NCBI GenBank assembly: GCA_964423505.1
Contig: CAYREX010000006.1
Span: forward strand, 81,290 to 145,289
DNA length: 64,000 bases
Reading direction: 5' to 3'
DNA from: CAYREX01 sp964423505
GTDB taxonomy: Bacteria; Fermentibacterota; Fermentibacteria; Fermentibacterales; JCC-6
Below, piece by piece: positions 1 through 9,499 of the stretch. The notes under the pieces are model-generated. The model saw only the letters and a program-made list of their open reading frames with translations. It had not been told where the DNA came from and did no database searches. The stretch's first letter is position 1. Every line of letters starts with the position of its first letter. The position numbers and the translations under genes were made by a program.

Positions 1-24
1 CGTCGGAGAGGGCCACCGGCCGCA

Positions 25-1119
25 TCACCGCGGCGCCTCCGCTGCCTCCAGGAGAGTCCCGGCGATCCTGCCGGCGGGGTTCTCGGGCATCGCCACGGTC
101 GCCGCCTCCCTCATGGCGGACAGCCTCTCCCCGCTCCCGGCGAGGCCGGCCACCTCCAGTGCCAGCTCCTCCGCGGAGTGGTCCCTCTGCCGGCGGAGGA
201 GGGCGCAGCCGAGGGCCTCGGCCTCGGAGGCGTTGCCGGCCTGGTGGTCGTCCATCGCACCGGGGAACGGGACGTAGACGGCGGGGACACGGAACCAGGT
301 CAGCTCAGCCACCGTCATGGCGCCGGCCCTTGCCACTGCCAGGTCGGCGGCGGAGTAGAGCGGGGAGGGGTCGTCCGCGAAGTCGAAGACGGTGGCCCCG
401 GCTCTCTCCCCGACGGCCTCACGGACCCTGGGCAGGTCGCGGCTGCCGCACTGGACAATCAGCTGCAGGCCTCCCGCTCCCAGGGAGGCCAGCGCCACGT
501 CGTTCACTGCACGGGCGCCCTGGCTGCCGCCGAGGAAGAGGACCGCGGGCAGCTCCGGGTCGAGGCCGAGCGCCCTCCGGGCCTCGCCGTGCGGCATCCT
601 CCGCATGGACGGCCTCACCGGGTTGCCGGTATGGACCGCCTTCCCGCCGAATGCGGCGGTCGCCGTCCGGAAGCCGACCATGACCCGGCTGCAGAACCTG
701 GACGCCCTCAGGTTGGACCTGCCCGGGACGCTGTTCGACTCGTGCAGCAGGGCGGGTATCCCTCGAATCCGGGCGGCGAGTATGGGGAAGAAGGAGGAGT
801 AGCCGCCGGTTGCCAGCAGGGCTGATGGGCGGAGGGCCGCCATCAGCCTGAGGCTGCGGGCCAGCGCGGCAAGCGCCCGGGGCGGGAAGAGGAGCCTGTC
901 GGCCAGGCCCCTGTCCAGCCTGGGGGCGTCCAGAACGTGAGTCCTCTCCTCCATTCCGGCGTACATCCGCTCGTCCACCGGCCTGGGCGTCCGGACGAAG
1001 TCCACCCGGAGCCCCGGTCGCAGGCGGGCCAGCTCCTCGGCAACCGCCAGGGCCGGGCTTATGTGGCCGCCGGTCCCGCCGCCGACAACGAGGACGCCCC
1101 CCCGTACACGGCCGGTCAT
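25..1119 (-). CDS. murG: UDP-GlcNAc:lipid I N-acetylglucosaminyltransferase MurG
   Basis: Transfers GlcNAc from UDP-GlcNAc to lipid I to make lipid II on the cytoplasmic face of the membrane. The 364-residue product has the family length and opens with the glycine-rich motif GGGTGGH at residues 13-19; further motifs are HESNSVPGR, the C-domain GGSQGA and the donor-binding stretch AVARAGAMTVAEL. The start was chosen because its ATG overlaps the ftsW stop in an ATGA (1116-1119); an open frame continues upstream but is only the shadow of ftsW. It is the last gene of the mraZ-murG series visible here, and murC, murB or ftsQAZ would be expected beyond the left edge. Confidence 0.96.
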   Translation of the reverse strand: MTGRVRGGVLVVGGGTGGHISPALAVAEELARLRPGLRVDFVRTPRPVDERMYAGMEERTHVLDAPRLDRGLADRLLFPPRALAALARSLRLMAALRPSALLATGGYSSFFPILAARIRGIPALLHESNSVPGRSNLRASRFCSRVMVGFRTATAAFGGKAVHTGNPVRPSMRRMPHGEARRALGLDPELPAVLFLGGSQGARAVNDVALASLGAGGLQLIVQCGSRDLPRVREAVGERAGATVFDFADDPSPLYSAADLAVARAGAMTVAELTWFRVPAVYVPFPGAMDDHQAGNASEAEALGCALLRRQRDHSAEELALEVAGLAGSGERLSAMREAATVAMPENPAGRIAGTLLEAAEAPR

Positions 1120-2234
1120 CGGCCGCCCCCGTCCTCCGCTATGCGGGCGGTGACGCCCAGGCTGACCAGGGTCACCAGGATGCTGGACCCGCCCCAGGAG
1201 ACGAGGGGGAAGGTCATCCCCGTGGCGGGTGCCATCCTGGTGACCACCGAGACGTGTATGAGCATGCCGACCGCTATCGAGGCCATGAGCCCCCCGGCGG
1301 CCAGGAAGCCGAAGATGTTGTCGGAGCCGTCCGCTATGACCCAGCCGGAGAGTATCATGACCAGCGCCAGGCCGAGCACCGTGACCGAGCCCACGAAGCC
1401 GGTCTCCTCGCCTATGACGGCGAGTATGTAGTCGGAGGAGGCCTCCGGGAGGAAGCCTCGCTGCTGCCTGCCCCGGCCTATCCCCCTCCCCATCAATCCC
1501 CCGCTGCCCAGGGCGACGCACGCCTGGTGCGGCTGGTAGCTGGAGGCCTCGTCGGCACTGCCCGGCGAGAAGAACGTCGCCAGTCGCTCCCTCCTGTAGG
1601 GTGAGGAGAGGGCCAGGGCGGAGGCCAGGGCCGCGGCAACCAGCAGCAGCACCAGGATGTCCCGGAACCTCGCCTCGGCCAGGAAGAGCATCACCACGAG
1701 GATGGTGAAGAGGTAGAGGGCCCCGACGTAGTCCGGCTGGAGGCTCACGAGCACTGCGGGGAACAGCGCAAGGGCTGATAACCGGACCACGCCGGGGACG
1801 CTCCTGGCCCTCAGCCTTCCGGCCGAGACCATCGATGCGGCGACAAGCACGAAGGTGACCCTGGCCAACTCGGAGGGCATGAGCCTGAATCCGCCAGCCA
1901 CGAGCCACCGGGCGGAGCCGTTGATGACCGGCGCCCACCGGGTGTCCTTCAGAAGGAGCACCGCCGCGAGCATGACGAGGGTCGAGAGGTAGAGGGGCAT
2001 CGCCAGGGCCCTGAGCAGCCGGACGGGCAGCAGGTACGCCAGCACGCCGAACGCGAGGCCGACGAGGACCTTCAGGACGTGGGGCAGCAGGAAGACGGTG
2101 CTGGACTCCGAGTCGGTGAGAAGCAGCGAGCGGAAAGAGCTCGAGGTGTAGACGGCCATTATGCCCACCAGCAGCAGCACGGCGGCGGAGGCGAGCATCC
2201 AGCTCCTTGCCCTCGCGGCGGAGGGCGGGGTCAC
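1116..2234 (-). CDS. ftsW: Peptidoglycan glycosyltransferase FtsW (SEDS family)
   Basis: SEDS-family polymerase that works with the class B PBP FtsI to polymerise septal peptidoglycan from lipid II. The 372-residue product is mostly membrane segments, as expected, with the family motif near the C-terminus in the form FPLVSWGGSS, where Trp replaces the common Tyr of SYGGSS. It overlaps murD upstream and murG downstream by ATGA. Its position between murD and murG identifies it as FtsW rather than RodA. Confidence 0.95.
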   Translation of the reverse strand: MTPPSAARARSWMLASAAVLLLVGIMAVYTSSSFRSLLLTDSESSTVFLLPHVLKVLVGLAFGVLAYLLPVRLLRALAMPLYLSTLVMLAAVLLLKDTRWAPVINGSARWLVAGGFRLMPSELARVTFVLVAASMVSAGRLRARSVPGVVRLSALALFPAVLVSLQPDYVGALYLFTILVVMLFLAEARFRDILVLLLVAAALASALALSSPYRRERLATFFSPGSADEASSYQPHQACVALGSGGLMGRGIGRGRQQRGFLPEASSDYILAVIGEETGFVGSVTVLGLALVMILSGWVIADGSDNIFGFLAAGGLMASIAVGMLIHVSVVTRMAPATGMTFPLVSWGGSSILVTLVSLGVTARIAEDGGGR

Positions 2235-3574
2235 CGGAGGCCTCCGTGCAGCTCGCGGAAGTGCTCTCCCCTTTGCTCGAAGTCCTCGTACTGGTCGAAG
2301 CTGGCGCAGCCCGGAGAGAGAAGGACCACGTCGCCCGGCCCGGCGAGCTCCCGGGCCAGCTCGACGGCGGCAGCGAGATCATTCCTCCGGTGGACAGGCA
2401 GGGAGCCGCCCCAGGCTTGCTCCAGCATTGCCGCCGCCTCGCCGATGACCACTGCGGCCCTGCAGGTCCCTGCGACCAGGCCGGCAAGCTCGCCGTAGTC
2501 GGCCTCCTTCGGCCTGCCGCCGGCTATGAGCACCACCGGCCTCCGGAAGCTGCGGAGGGCCACTACCAGGGACTCCGGGTTGGTCGACTTGGAGTCGTTG
2601 ACCCATTCCACCGATCCGACCTCCCCGAGCGGCTCCAGCCGGTGGGGAACGCCGCTGAACTCCCTGAGCCCCGGCTTCATGAGCTCCGGCGGCAACCCGG
2701 CCGCAGCGGCCAGGCAGACGACCGCCAGGGCGTTCTGCAGGTTGTGCTCCCCCCTCAGCCCGATCTCGGAGACCGGGAGGACCGGGACGGCTTCCCCCTC
2801 ACCGGCCAGGAGCAGGGTGCCGCCGGAGGTCCACGCCCCGGCGGAGACCCCGCCCTCGGTGCTGAAGCACCACTCCTTGCCGTAGGTCCTTCCGAAGAGC
2901 GGCAGGGAGCCGGGGTCGTCCCGGTTGAGCACGAGCACGTCGTCGCCATGCTGGTTCATGAATATCCGGGCCTTCGCGCTCCTGTAGCCGTCCATGTCCG
3001 AGTGCCTCTGAAGGTGGTCGGGGGTGAGATTCAGCACCGCGGCCGCCGCCGGCCTGAAGCTCTCGATTGTCTGGAGCTGGTAGCTGCTGGCCTCGACGAC
3101 GTAGAAGCGGTCTCCCGGCCTCTCCATCACGGCCAGGCTGAAGGGATAGCCGTTGTTCCCGCATGCGCATGCGGTCTCACCGGCCCTCCGGAGCATGAAG
3201 GCCAGCCACTCGACCGTGGTGGTCTTGCCGTTGGACCCGGTCACCGCCAGAACCGTGCCCCTGCAGTGGCGGAAGGCCAGCTCCAGCTCGCCGACCACCG
3301 GTATACCCATATCCCGGGCGCCTGCCGGCAGGCCCGAGTCGGGGTCAACCCCGGGACTGACCACCAGCCCGTCGAGCTGCTCCAGAGAGCCTTCGGCCCC
3401 CCGGCTGTCGACCACCCGCTCGCAGGCATCGCATCCGGGTGCACCCTCCGCGTCCTCCACGCCGAAGACCCGGAAGCCGGAGGAGGCCAGCAGCGATGCG
3501 GCGGCCCTGCCGCTCCTGCCGAGGCCGAGCACCCCGATGGTCCTGCCGCCGCTCGTCCAGTATCCCATCATCAC
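2231..3574 (-). CDS. murD: UDP-N-acetylmuramoylalanine--D-glutamate ligase MurD
   Basis: ATP-dependent cytoplasmic ligase that adds D-Glu to UDP-MurNAc-L-Ala. The 447-residue product has the N-terminal Rossmann-like motif VLGLGRSGRAAA, the Mur ligase P-loop GSNGKTTTVEW near residue 115, the central NLTPDHLQRH segment and the C-domain motif VNDSKSTNPES, all diagnostic of MurD. It overlaps mraY and ftsW by 4 bp on either side. Confidence 0.96.
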   Translation of the reverse strand: MMMGYWTSGGRTIGVLGLGRSGRAAASLLASSGFRVFGVEDAEGAPGCDACERVVDSRGAEGSLEQLDGLVVSPGVDPDSGLPAGARDMGIPVVGELELAFRHCRGTVLAVTGSNGKTTTVEWLAFMLRRAGETACACGNNGYPFSLAVMERPGDRFYVVEASSYQLQTIESFRPAAAAVLNLTPDHLQRHSDMDGYRSAKARIFMNQHGDDVLVLNRDDPGSLPLFGRTYGKEWCFSTEGGVSAGAWTSGGTLLLAGEGEAVPVLPVSEIGLRGEHNLQNALAVVCLAAAAGLPPELMKPGLREFSGVPHRLEPLGEVGSVEWVNDSKSTNPESLVVALRSFRRPVVLIAGGRPKEADYGELAGLVAGTCRAAVVIGEAAAMLEQAWGGSLPVHRRNDLAAAVELARELAGPGDVVLLSPGCASFDQYEDFEQRGEHFRELHGGLR

Positions 3575-4731
3575 CTTATCTTCAGCGTCGTCAGGCCCAG
3601 GAGGCCCAGTATCGCGGCAATTATCCAGAACCGGACGACCACCTTGCTCTCCGCCCAGCCGGCCAGCTCGAAGTGGTGGTGCAGCGGCGCCATCCTGAAG
3701 ACCCGCCTGCCTGTCCGCCTGAACCAGGAGACCTGCAGCATCACGCTGAGCACCTCGGCCACGAAGACGCCTCCCACGAGGAAGAGGAGCAGCTCCGTCT
3801 TGGTGACCACTGCCATGGAGCCTATCGCTCCGCCCAGCGCCAGGGAGCCGGTGTCGCCCATGAAGACCGATGCCGGCGGCGCGTTGAACCAGAGGAAGCC
3901 GAGGCAGGCGCCGGCCATCGCCCCCGCGAAGACGAGGACCTCGCCGACGTCCGGCAGGTGTACGAACTGCAGGTACTCCGCGAAGGTCGCGTGGCCGAGC
4001 AGGTACGCCATGGCGCCGAAGGTGAGCACCGAGATGAGGCTCACCCCGGTTGCAAGGCCGTCCAGCCCGTCGGTCAGGTTCACGGCGTTGGCCGTTCCGG
4101 CGAGGACCATGGCCACGAAGAGCGCGTAGAGGATTCCGAAGTCCAGCCTCAGCCCCTTGAAGAAGGGGACCGTGGTCTCGGTGGAGCGTATGTCAATCGA
4201 GGAGCCGTCGGTCAGGTCCACGACCCTGACGCCGGGGGTCAGCGACGGCTCCGGGGCTCTACCTCCCGGCTGCACGGGACTGAAGCAGAGCCACGCGCCG
4301 ACGGCGAGGCCCAGGGCGAACTGCCCCACCAGCTTGTACTTGCCCACGAGCCCCCTCGAGCACTTCCTGACCACCTTCAGGTAGTCGTCCAGGAGGCCTA
4401 TCAGCCCCATCCACACCGTGCTGGTGAGGACCACCATGAGCGACCTGCTGGAGAGCCTCCCCCAGAGGAGGACCGGCACCAGGACGGAGATGAGTATGAG
4501 CAGGCCTCCCATGGTGGGCGTCCCCTGCTTGGAGAGGTGGCTGGAGGGGCCGTCGTCCCGGACCGTCTGCCCTATCTGCCTGGACCTGAGGAAGCGTATC
4601 ACTGCAGGCCCCGCCGCGAAGGCGATGACCATGGCGGTGAGGGTCGCCCCGGCCGCCCTGAAGGTGATGTAGCCGAACAGGTTGAGAAGCGAGACATGGT
4701 CCCGCAGCGGGTAGAGCAGCCATTGAATCAT
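3571..4731 (-). CDS. mraY: Phospho-N-acetylmuramoyl-pentapeptide transferase MraY
   Basis: Integral membrane enzyme that moves phospho-MurNAc-pentapeptide to undecaprenyl phosphate, making lipid I. Signature motifs are all present: DDGPSSHLSKQGTPTMGG near residue 58, LLDDYLKV, NAVNLTDGLDGLATG with catalytic aspartates, and HHHFELAGWAESKVVVRF near the C-terminus. At 386 residues it is somewhat longer than the usual 320-360, because of an extra periplasmic-type stretch around residues 155-195. ATGA overlaps join it to murF and murD. Confidence 0.97.
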   Translation of the reverse strand: MIQWLLYPLRDHVSLLNLFGYITFRAAGATLTAMVIAFAAGPAVIRFLRSRQIGQTVRDDGPSSHLSKQGTPTMGGLLILISVLVPVLLWGRLSSRSLMVVLTSTVWMGLIGLLDDYLKVVRKCSRGLVGKYKLVGQFALGLAVGAWLCFSPVQPGGRAPEPSLTPGVRVVDLTDGSSIDIRSTETTVPFFKGLRLDFGILYALFVAMVLAGTANAVNLTDGLDGLATGVSLISVLTFGAMAYLLGHATFAEYLQFVHLPDVGEVLVFAGAMAGACLGFLWFNAPPASVFMGDTGSLALGGAIGSMAVVTKTELLLFLVGGVFVAEVLSVMLQVSWFRRTGRRVFRMAPLHHHFELAGWAESKVVVRFWIIAAILGLLGLTTLKIR

Positions 4732-6050
4732 CGGTCTACCTCCAGCGCCCGCACCAGCTCGCCCAGCCCCACCGAGTTGGAGCCCTTGACGAGCACGGTC
4801 ATCCCCGGCCTCGCCCTCCTCCGGAGCTCCTCGAGGGCCGCCTCCCAGTCGGGGACCGCAGCATGCTTCGTGCGCCGCAGCTCCTCCCCCGCCTCCCGGA
4901 AGAGGTATCCGGTCAGTATCACGAATGAGAGGCCCAGCCCGTCGGCATGGGCCAGTGCCCGGCGGTGGAGGGCCATGCGGTCCCTGCCCAGCTCGTACAT
5001 GTCGCCAAGGACGCAGGCCCTCTCGCCCTCGAACCCGGCCAGGTGGTCCAGGCAGGCCCGGAGGGAGTCCGGGTTCGAGTTGTAGCTCTCGTCGAGGATA
5101 CGGACGCCGGACGATGTGACGAAGGAGCGGCCCCTGCCCTCAAGTGGAGCCACCCGCGCCATGGCCTCCAGCGCGGCATCCGGGGGGACGTCCAGCTCCC
5201 CTGCCATCAGCATCGCGGTCAGGGCGTTCCGCAGGTTGTGGGGGCCCGGGAGACGGAGGTCGACCTCCAGTCCCTCCGGCATGGCAAGCGGCCTGCCGGA
5301 TTTCGGGTCGGTGGCTATCCAGGCGTCCCCCCCCTCGCCGACCCGGAGTACCCGGAGCCCGGCCCTGCCGGCGGCCTCCTCCAGGACCGGCTCGCCCGTG
5401 GGGATCACGCACCTGCCGCCCTGCGGCGTGGCCAGCAGCAGCTCCGCCTTGGCGGCGGCCAGGGCGTCCCTGTCCTCGAAGAACTCCATGTGCGCCCTGC
5501 CTATGCTGGTCACAAGGGAGTGGTGGGGCCTGGCGACGCCTCCGAGGATGGTCAGCTCGCCGGCGTGGTTCATGCCCAGCTCCAGGACGATGACGTCCGG
5601 GAAGGGCTCTCCGATGTTGAGGAGGGTCAGGGGCATGCCTATGTGGTTGTTCATGTTGCCCGGGCTGGCGGCAACGGTGTGACGGGTCCTCAGCGCCTCT
5701 CCCAGGAGCTCCTTCGTCGTGGTCTTCCCGCTGGAGCCGGTAAGGCCTATGACCACCGAGGGAATACGGGACCTGCGCCAGGCCGCGGCGTCGAGGAGCG
5801 CCCTGCCAACGTCCGGAACCCTGATTGCCGGGCCCTCTCCCCGGGACCTCGAGACCACGGCGGCCCCGCCCCTCTCCAGGACGTCTCCGACGTAGAGGTG
5901 CCCGTCGGTCCTGCTGCCCGGCAGGGCGAAGAAGAGCGTGCCCGGCCCGGCCAGCCTGGAGTCCACCGTGGCGCCGGTCACCGGCATCCCGGAGTGGGAG
6001 CCGTCCAGCTCCCCTCCCATCGCGGCGGCCAGGTCGCCAAGCAGCATCAT
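4728..6050 (-). CDS. murF: UDP-MurNAc-tripeptide--D-Ala-D-Ala ligase MurF
   Basis: Adds D-Ala-D-Ala to UDP-MurNAc-tripeptide, completing the soluble precursor. The 440-residue product has the P-loop GSSGKTTTKELL, the segment PGNMNNHIGMPLTLL that is characteristic of MurF, and the C-domain motif LDESYNSNPDS. The ATGA overlap with murE (6047-6050) fixes the start. Order murE-murF-mraY is the classical one. Confidence 0.96.
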   Translation of the reverse strand: MMLLGDLAAAMGGELDGSHSGMPVTGATVDSRLAGPGTLFFALPGSRTDGHLYVGDVLERGGAAVVSRSRGEGPAIRVPDVGRALLDAAAWRRSRIPSVVIGLTGSSGKTTTKELLGEALRTRHTVAASPGNMNNHIGMPLTLLNIGEPFPDVIVLELGMNHAGELTILGGVARPHHSLVTSIGRAHMEFFEDRDALAAAKAELLLATPQGGRCVIPTGEPVLEEAAGRAGLRVLRVGEGGDAWIATDPKSGRPLAMPEGLEVDLRLPGPHNLRNALTAMLMAGELDVPPDAALEAMARVAPLEGRGRSFVTSSGVRILDESYNSNPDSLRACLDHLAGFEGERACVLGDMYELGRDRMALHRRALAHADGLGLSFVILTGYLFREAGEELRRTKHAAVPDWEAALEELRRRARPGMTVLVKGSNSVGLGELVRALEVDR

Positions 6051-7492
6051 GTCCGACCCTCCAGAGCGGCGGCGGCCTCCTCCAGGTCGTCGAACCTCAG
6101 CCGCCTGGTGCCGACTACCTGGTAGTCCTCGTGCCCCTTGCCCGCTATCAGCAGGACGTCGCCGGGGCGGAGCAGGCAGGTGGCGGCGCGGATGGCCTCC
6201 CGCCTGTCCGGGATGACCTCCACGGAGGCGCTGCCGTCCATGCCTGCCGTTATCCCCCTTATGATGGAGAGCGGCTCCTCCGTCCTCGGGTTGTCGCTGG
6301 TGACGACCGCCACGTCCGCCAGCCTGGACGCGGCGGAGCCCATCAGGGGGCGCTTGCCGCGGTCGCGGTCGCCGCCGGCGCCGAAGACCACCACGAGCCT
6401 GCCCTCGCAGAGCTCCCGAGCCTGCTCCAGAAGCCTGGCGAGGGCGTCCGGCGTGTGGGCGTAGTCGACGGCCACGAGGAACCCCCTCTCCCCGGCGCCG
6501 GGAACGGTCTGGAACCTGCCGGGGACCCCGGGAAAGGATGAGAGCGCGACGGACGCATCCTCCGGGGAGGCGCCGAGGACGCAGGCGGCGGCCATCGCGC
6601 CGGCGGCGTTCATGGCGCTCCAGCTCCCCGGCGTGGCCAGCTCCACCCGTACCCGCTCCCCTCGGCAGTCCAGGGTGAACCTCGTGCCGCTCATGTCGAA
6701 TGAGACGTCGGAGACGCGGAAGTCGTCCCGGGACCCGGGCCCGAAGGTGAGCGCGCCGGGCACGGAGGGCGTCCCCTCCGCGTAGGAGCCGGCAAGCGCC
6801 CGACCGTCCCGCCTCAGGAGGTCGAAGAGGTGGAGCTTGCTGCGAACGTAGTCCTCCATGGAGGCATGGTAGTCGAGGTGGTCCCTGCTGATGTTCGTGA
6901 GGAGGCCCACGTCGAACCTCATCTCCTCCACCCTCCTCTGGGAGAGGGCGTGGCTGGAGACCTCCATGACGCAGGCGTCGTCCCCGGCCTCCGCCATCTC
7001 CGCCACCAGGCGGGTCAGCTCCACCGGCCCCGGGGTGGTCATCCTGCTCGGGACGTCACGGCCGCCGATCACGTGACCAACCGTGCCCACCACCCCGGTC
7101 CGGGTACCGAGGGAGCGGAGTATCCAGGCGAGCATGCGCACGGTGGAGGTCTTGCCGTTGGTGCCGGTGACGCCGGCCATGGTCATGCGCCTCCACGGAT
7201 AACCTGCGAGCCTGGCCGCCAGCAGGGCTACGAGCCGCCTGTTGTCGCCCCCGGCGTTCAGCAGCAGACGTTCGGAGCCCTCCAGCCTCCTCTCGGTGAC
7301 CGAGGCAGGCGCTCCGGATGCCAGCGCCCGCTCGGCGTACAGGTGGCCGTCGCCGGCATGGCCGGTTACCGCCACGAAGAGCGTGCCGCCGGAGACCTGC
7401 CGTGAGTCGTCGGTCACCGCGGCGACCTCCTCGGAGGCGAGCGACCCGGGGACCTCGACCCCGGTCCCCCGGAGCAGCTCCTCCAGCCTCAC
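6047..7492 (-). CDS. murE: UDP-MurNAc-L-Ala-D-Glu--2,6-diaminopimelate ligase MurE
   Basis: Adds the third peptide residue to UDP-MurNAc-L-Ala-D-Glu. The P-loop is GTNGKTSTVRML and the amino-acid recognition motif reads DNPRTEEP; DNPR is the signature of meso-diaminopimelate-adding enzymes, so the wall is inferred to be of mDAP type. A GTG start at 7492 overlapping the ftsI TGA (GTGA, 7489-7492) gives 481 residues, the normal length; the same frame stays open far upstream inside ftsI, but that part has no family similarity. Confidence 0.94.
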   Translation of the reverse strand: MRLEELLRGTGVEVPGSLASEEVAAVTDDSRQVSGGTLFVAVTGHAGDGHLYAERALASGAPASVTERRLEGSERLLLNAGGDNRRLVALLAARLAGYPWRRMTMAGVTGTNGKTSTVRMLAWILRSLGTRTGVVGTVGHVIGGRDVPSRMTTPGPVELTRLVAEMAEAGDDACVMEVSSHALSQRRVEEMRFDVGLLTNISRDHLDYHASMEDYVRSKLHLFDLLRRDGRALAGSYAEGTPSVPGALTFGPGSRDDFRVSDVSFDMSGTRFTLDCRGERVRVELATPGSWSAMNAAGAMAAACVLGASPEDASVALSSFPGVPGRFQTVPGAGERGFLVAVDYAHTPDALARLLEQARELCEGRLVVVFGAGGDRDRGKRPLMGSAASRLADVAVVTSDNPRTEEPLSIIRGITAGMDGSASVEVIPDRREAIRAATCLLRPGDVLLIAGKGHEDYQVVGTRRLRFDDLEEAAAALEGRT

Positions 7493-9189
7493 CTGGCCGC
7501 CTCCGCGAACCGGACCGGCTCGCTCCGGCCGGCCGGGCCCAGGGCGAGGGAAGGCTCCACCGCCAGCATCCGCTCCACCATGGAGGCGAAGGCCGGTCCG
7601 GCGCAGGCGCTGCCCCACCTGTACTCGTACTCCGGGCCGTCGACGACCACGGCCAGGACCACTCCCGGGTTGTCGGCCGGGAACATCCCCACGAAGGCGC
7701 TCAGGTAGCCGCTCCCCTCGCAGAGCAGGCGCTCGGCCGTGCCGGTCTTCCCGGCCAGGGAGACGCCCGAGACGCGTATGCCGGAGCCGGTCCCCTCCTC
7801 CATTACCCTCACCAGAGCCTGCCGGACCGTCTCGGCGGTGGAGGGGGATACCGGGCAGGACCTGGGTATCGGCTCCCTCTCCACCCACTCGGTGCCGTCC
7901 CAGGCGGAGAGGAGGAGCCTGGGGTAGTAGAGGCTGCCGCCGTTCGCTATGGCGCAGTAGGCAAGGCCGAGCTGGAGGGGGGTCACTGTCACCTCCTGGC
8001 CTATGGCTATCTGGGCCGCGGAGACGCCGGACCAGGCGGGGCTGCCGGGCCTGGGCACTATGCCCCTGCTCTCCCCCGGGTACTCCACGGTGGTCAGGGA
8101 GCCGAAGCCGAAGCCGGTGCAGTAGTCGTACAGCACGGAGTCCGGGAGCAGGGCGCCTATCCTGACGGTGCCTACGTTGCTGGAGCGGATCATTACCTCC
8201 TCGCCGGTGAGGACCTCCTCCCGGTGGGCGTCGTATATCCTCTCGCCGGATACGGTCACGTAGCCGGCCGAGCAGTCGAAGGTGTCCTCCAGCGGGTCGA
8301 GCAGCCCCTCCTCCACCGCGGCGGCGTAGGCGATTATCTTGAAGGTGGAGCCGGGCTCGTGGTATCCCTGGAAGCAGTGGTTCATGGCCAGGGAGCCGTT
8401 CTCCGAGCGGACCGGCACGCTTGCGGCTGCAAGCACGTCGCCGGTCCAGGGGTCCAGGGCCACCGCGGCGGCCCAGCTGGCCCCGCTGGTGTCCACCGCG
8501 GCCTGCAGCTCCTCCATCAGGATGCACTGGAACCGGGAGTCTATGGTCAGTATCAGGTCGTAGCCGTCGACCGCCGGAGTGTTCTCCGCCTCCGGGTCGG
8601 TCAGGTCGCAGGTGCCCAGCTCGCTCCGCTCGATGACCAGCTCGCCGTCGGTGCCGGTCAGCGTGGAGTTGAACCAGTCCTCGAGGCCCTCGCAGGCGTC
8701 GTCGCTGTACCGCCCCACCAGGCCGGCCACCATGTCCCCCAGCGGGTAGGTCCTCCTGCAGACCAGCTCGCAGGAGACGCCGGGAGGCAGCTCCATCATG
8801 GCGGAGAGGGCCTGCTCCAGCGGGAGGGAGTTGGCCAGTATCACGTTTCCGTCGGTGCGCTCGAGCGGGACGTCGACCAGCGCGTGCTCGCCCAGCGAGG
8901 CCACGAAGCTGTCGACTGAGGCCTCCTCCCCCTCCGGGACCTCCGGCCAGTAGAGCTGCAGGTAGGCTACGCTCCGGTTGCCGGCCAGCAGGTAGCCGCG
9001 CCTGTCCAGTATCCTTCCCCTGTCCGCCTCCACCACCATCCTGGTGGTGTGCTGCCCCTCTGCCATGCTCCGGTACTCGTCGTGCATGAGCACCTGTATC
9101 CGGAAGAGCCGGAGGACCACCGCCAGGAAGACCATGAGCACCAGCGCGACCAGCATCCTGAGCCGTGTCTCCCTCCGGGCGGGGGACAT
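7489..9189 (-). CDS. ftsI: Septal peptidoglycan transpeptidase, class B PBP (FtsI/PBP2-3)
   Basis: Cross-links septal peptidoglycan as the partner of FtsW. After a short N-terminal cytoplasmic part and one membrane anchor (about residues 12-30) comes the class B PBP dimerisation domain with RGRILDRRG, then the transpeptidase domain with catalytic STFK (in EPGSTFKIIAY), SSN (RSSNVGTV) and KTG (AGKTGTAE). An in-frame ATG exists at 9234, but 9189 leaves a 1-nt gap after ftsL and gives 566 residues, in line with neighbouring junctions. Confidence 0.93.
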   Translation of the reverse strand: MSPARRETRLRMLVALVLMVFLAVVLRLFRIQVLMHDEYRSMAEGQHTTRMVVEADRGRILDRRGYLLAGNRSVAYLQLYWPEVPEGEEASVDSFVASLGEHALVDVPLERTDGNVILANSLPLEQALSAMMELPPGVSCELVCRRTYPLGDMVAGLVGRYSDDACEGLEDWFNSTLTGTDGELVIERSELGTCDLTDPEAENTPAVDGYDLILTIDSRFQCILMEELQAAVDTSGASWAAAVALDPWTGDVLAAASVPVRSENGSLAMNHCFQGYHEPGSTFKIIAYAAAVEEGLLDPLEDTFDCSAGYVTVSGERIYDAHREEVLTGEEVMIRSSNVGTVRIGALLPDSVLYDYCTGFGFGSLTTVEYPGESRGIVPRPGSPAWSGVSAAQIAIGQEVTVTPLQLGLAYCAIANGGSLYYPRLLLSAWDGTEWVEREPIPRSCPVSPSTAETVRQALVRVMEEGTGSGIRVSGVSLAGKTGTAERLLCEGSGYLSAFVGMFPADNPGVVLAVVVDGPEYEYRWGSACAGPAFASMVERMLAVEPSLALGPAGRSEPVRFAEAAR

Positions 9190-9190
9190 T

Positions 9191-9499
9191 TCACTGCTCC
9201 ATGCAGACACCGGTCTCACCCCCCGTCCCGGCACCCGGGTCGACCAGCGTGAACCTCTCCAGGGGGAGCGGCTCCATCCCCAGGCTGTCGGCCAGCGCGG
9301 ACAGGCGGTCCGGGGAGAGGAGCAGCGCCCTGTCCACCAGCAGCTCCTCCCTCCGCCACTCCAGCCGCCTCAGCTCCGTCAGCAGGGCCTCTCTGCGGAC
9401 CACCAGGGAGAGGCGCCAGTTGTAGACGGCGGTCTGTACCACCGCCATGACCAGCACGCCTACCGCCACTGCGGTGAGGATGCTCCGGAGCCCCCTCAC
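9191..9499 (-). CDS. ftsL: Cell division protein FtsL-like
   Basis: Small bitopic protein of 102 residues: one membrane helix at about residues 7-27, then a charged, leucine-rich segment (about 30-75) that fits the FtsL/DivIC coiled coil. Sequence conservation in this family is poor, so the call rests on topology and on position between rsmH and ftsI. It overlaps rsmH by ATGA. Its expected role is to form the FtsQLB scaffold that activates FtsWI. Confidence 0.8.
   Translation of the reverse strand: MRGLRSILTAVAVGVLVMAVVQTAVYNWRLSLVVRREALLTELRRLEWRREELLVDRALLLSPDRLSALADSLGMEPLPLERFTLVDPGAGTGGETGVCMEQ

Noticed and set aside
1120..2487. N-terminal extension of the murG frame
   Set aside because: It is the alternate frame of ftsW and murD with no similarity to any family; arises from high GC content.
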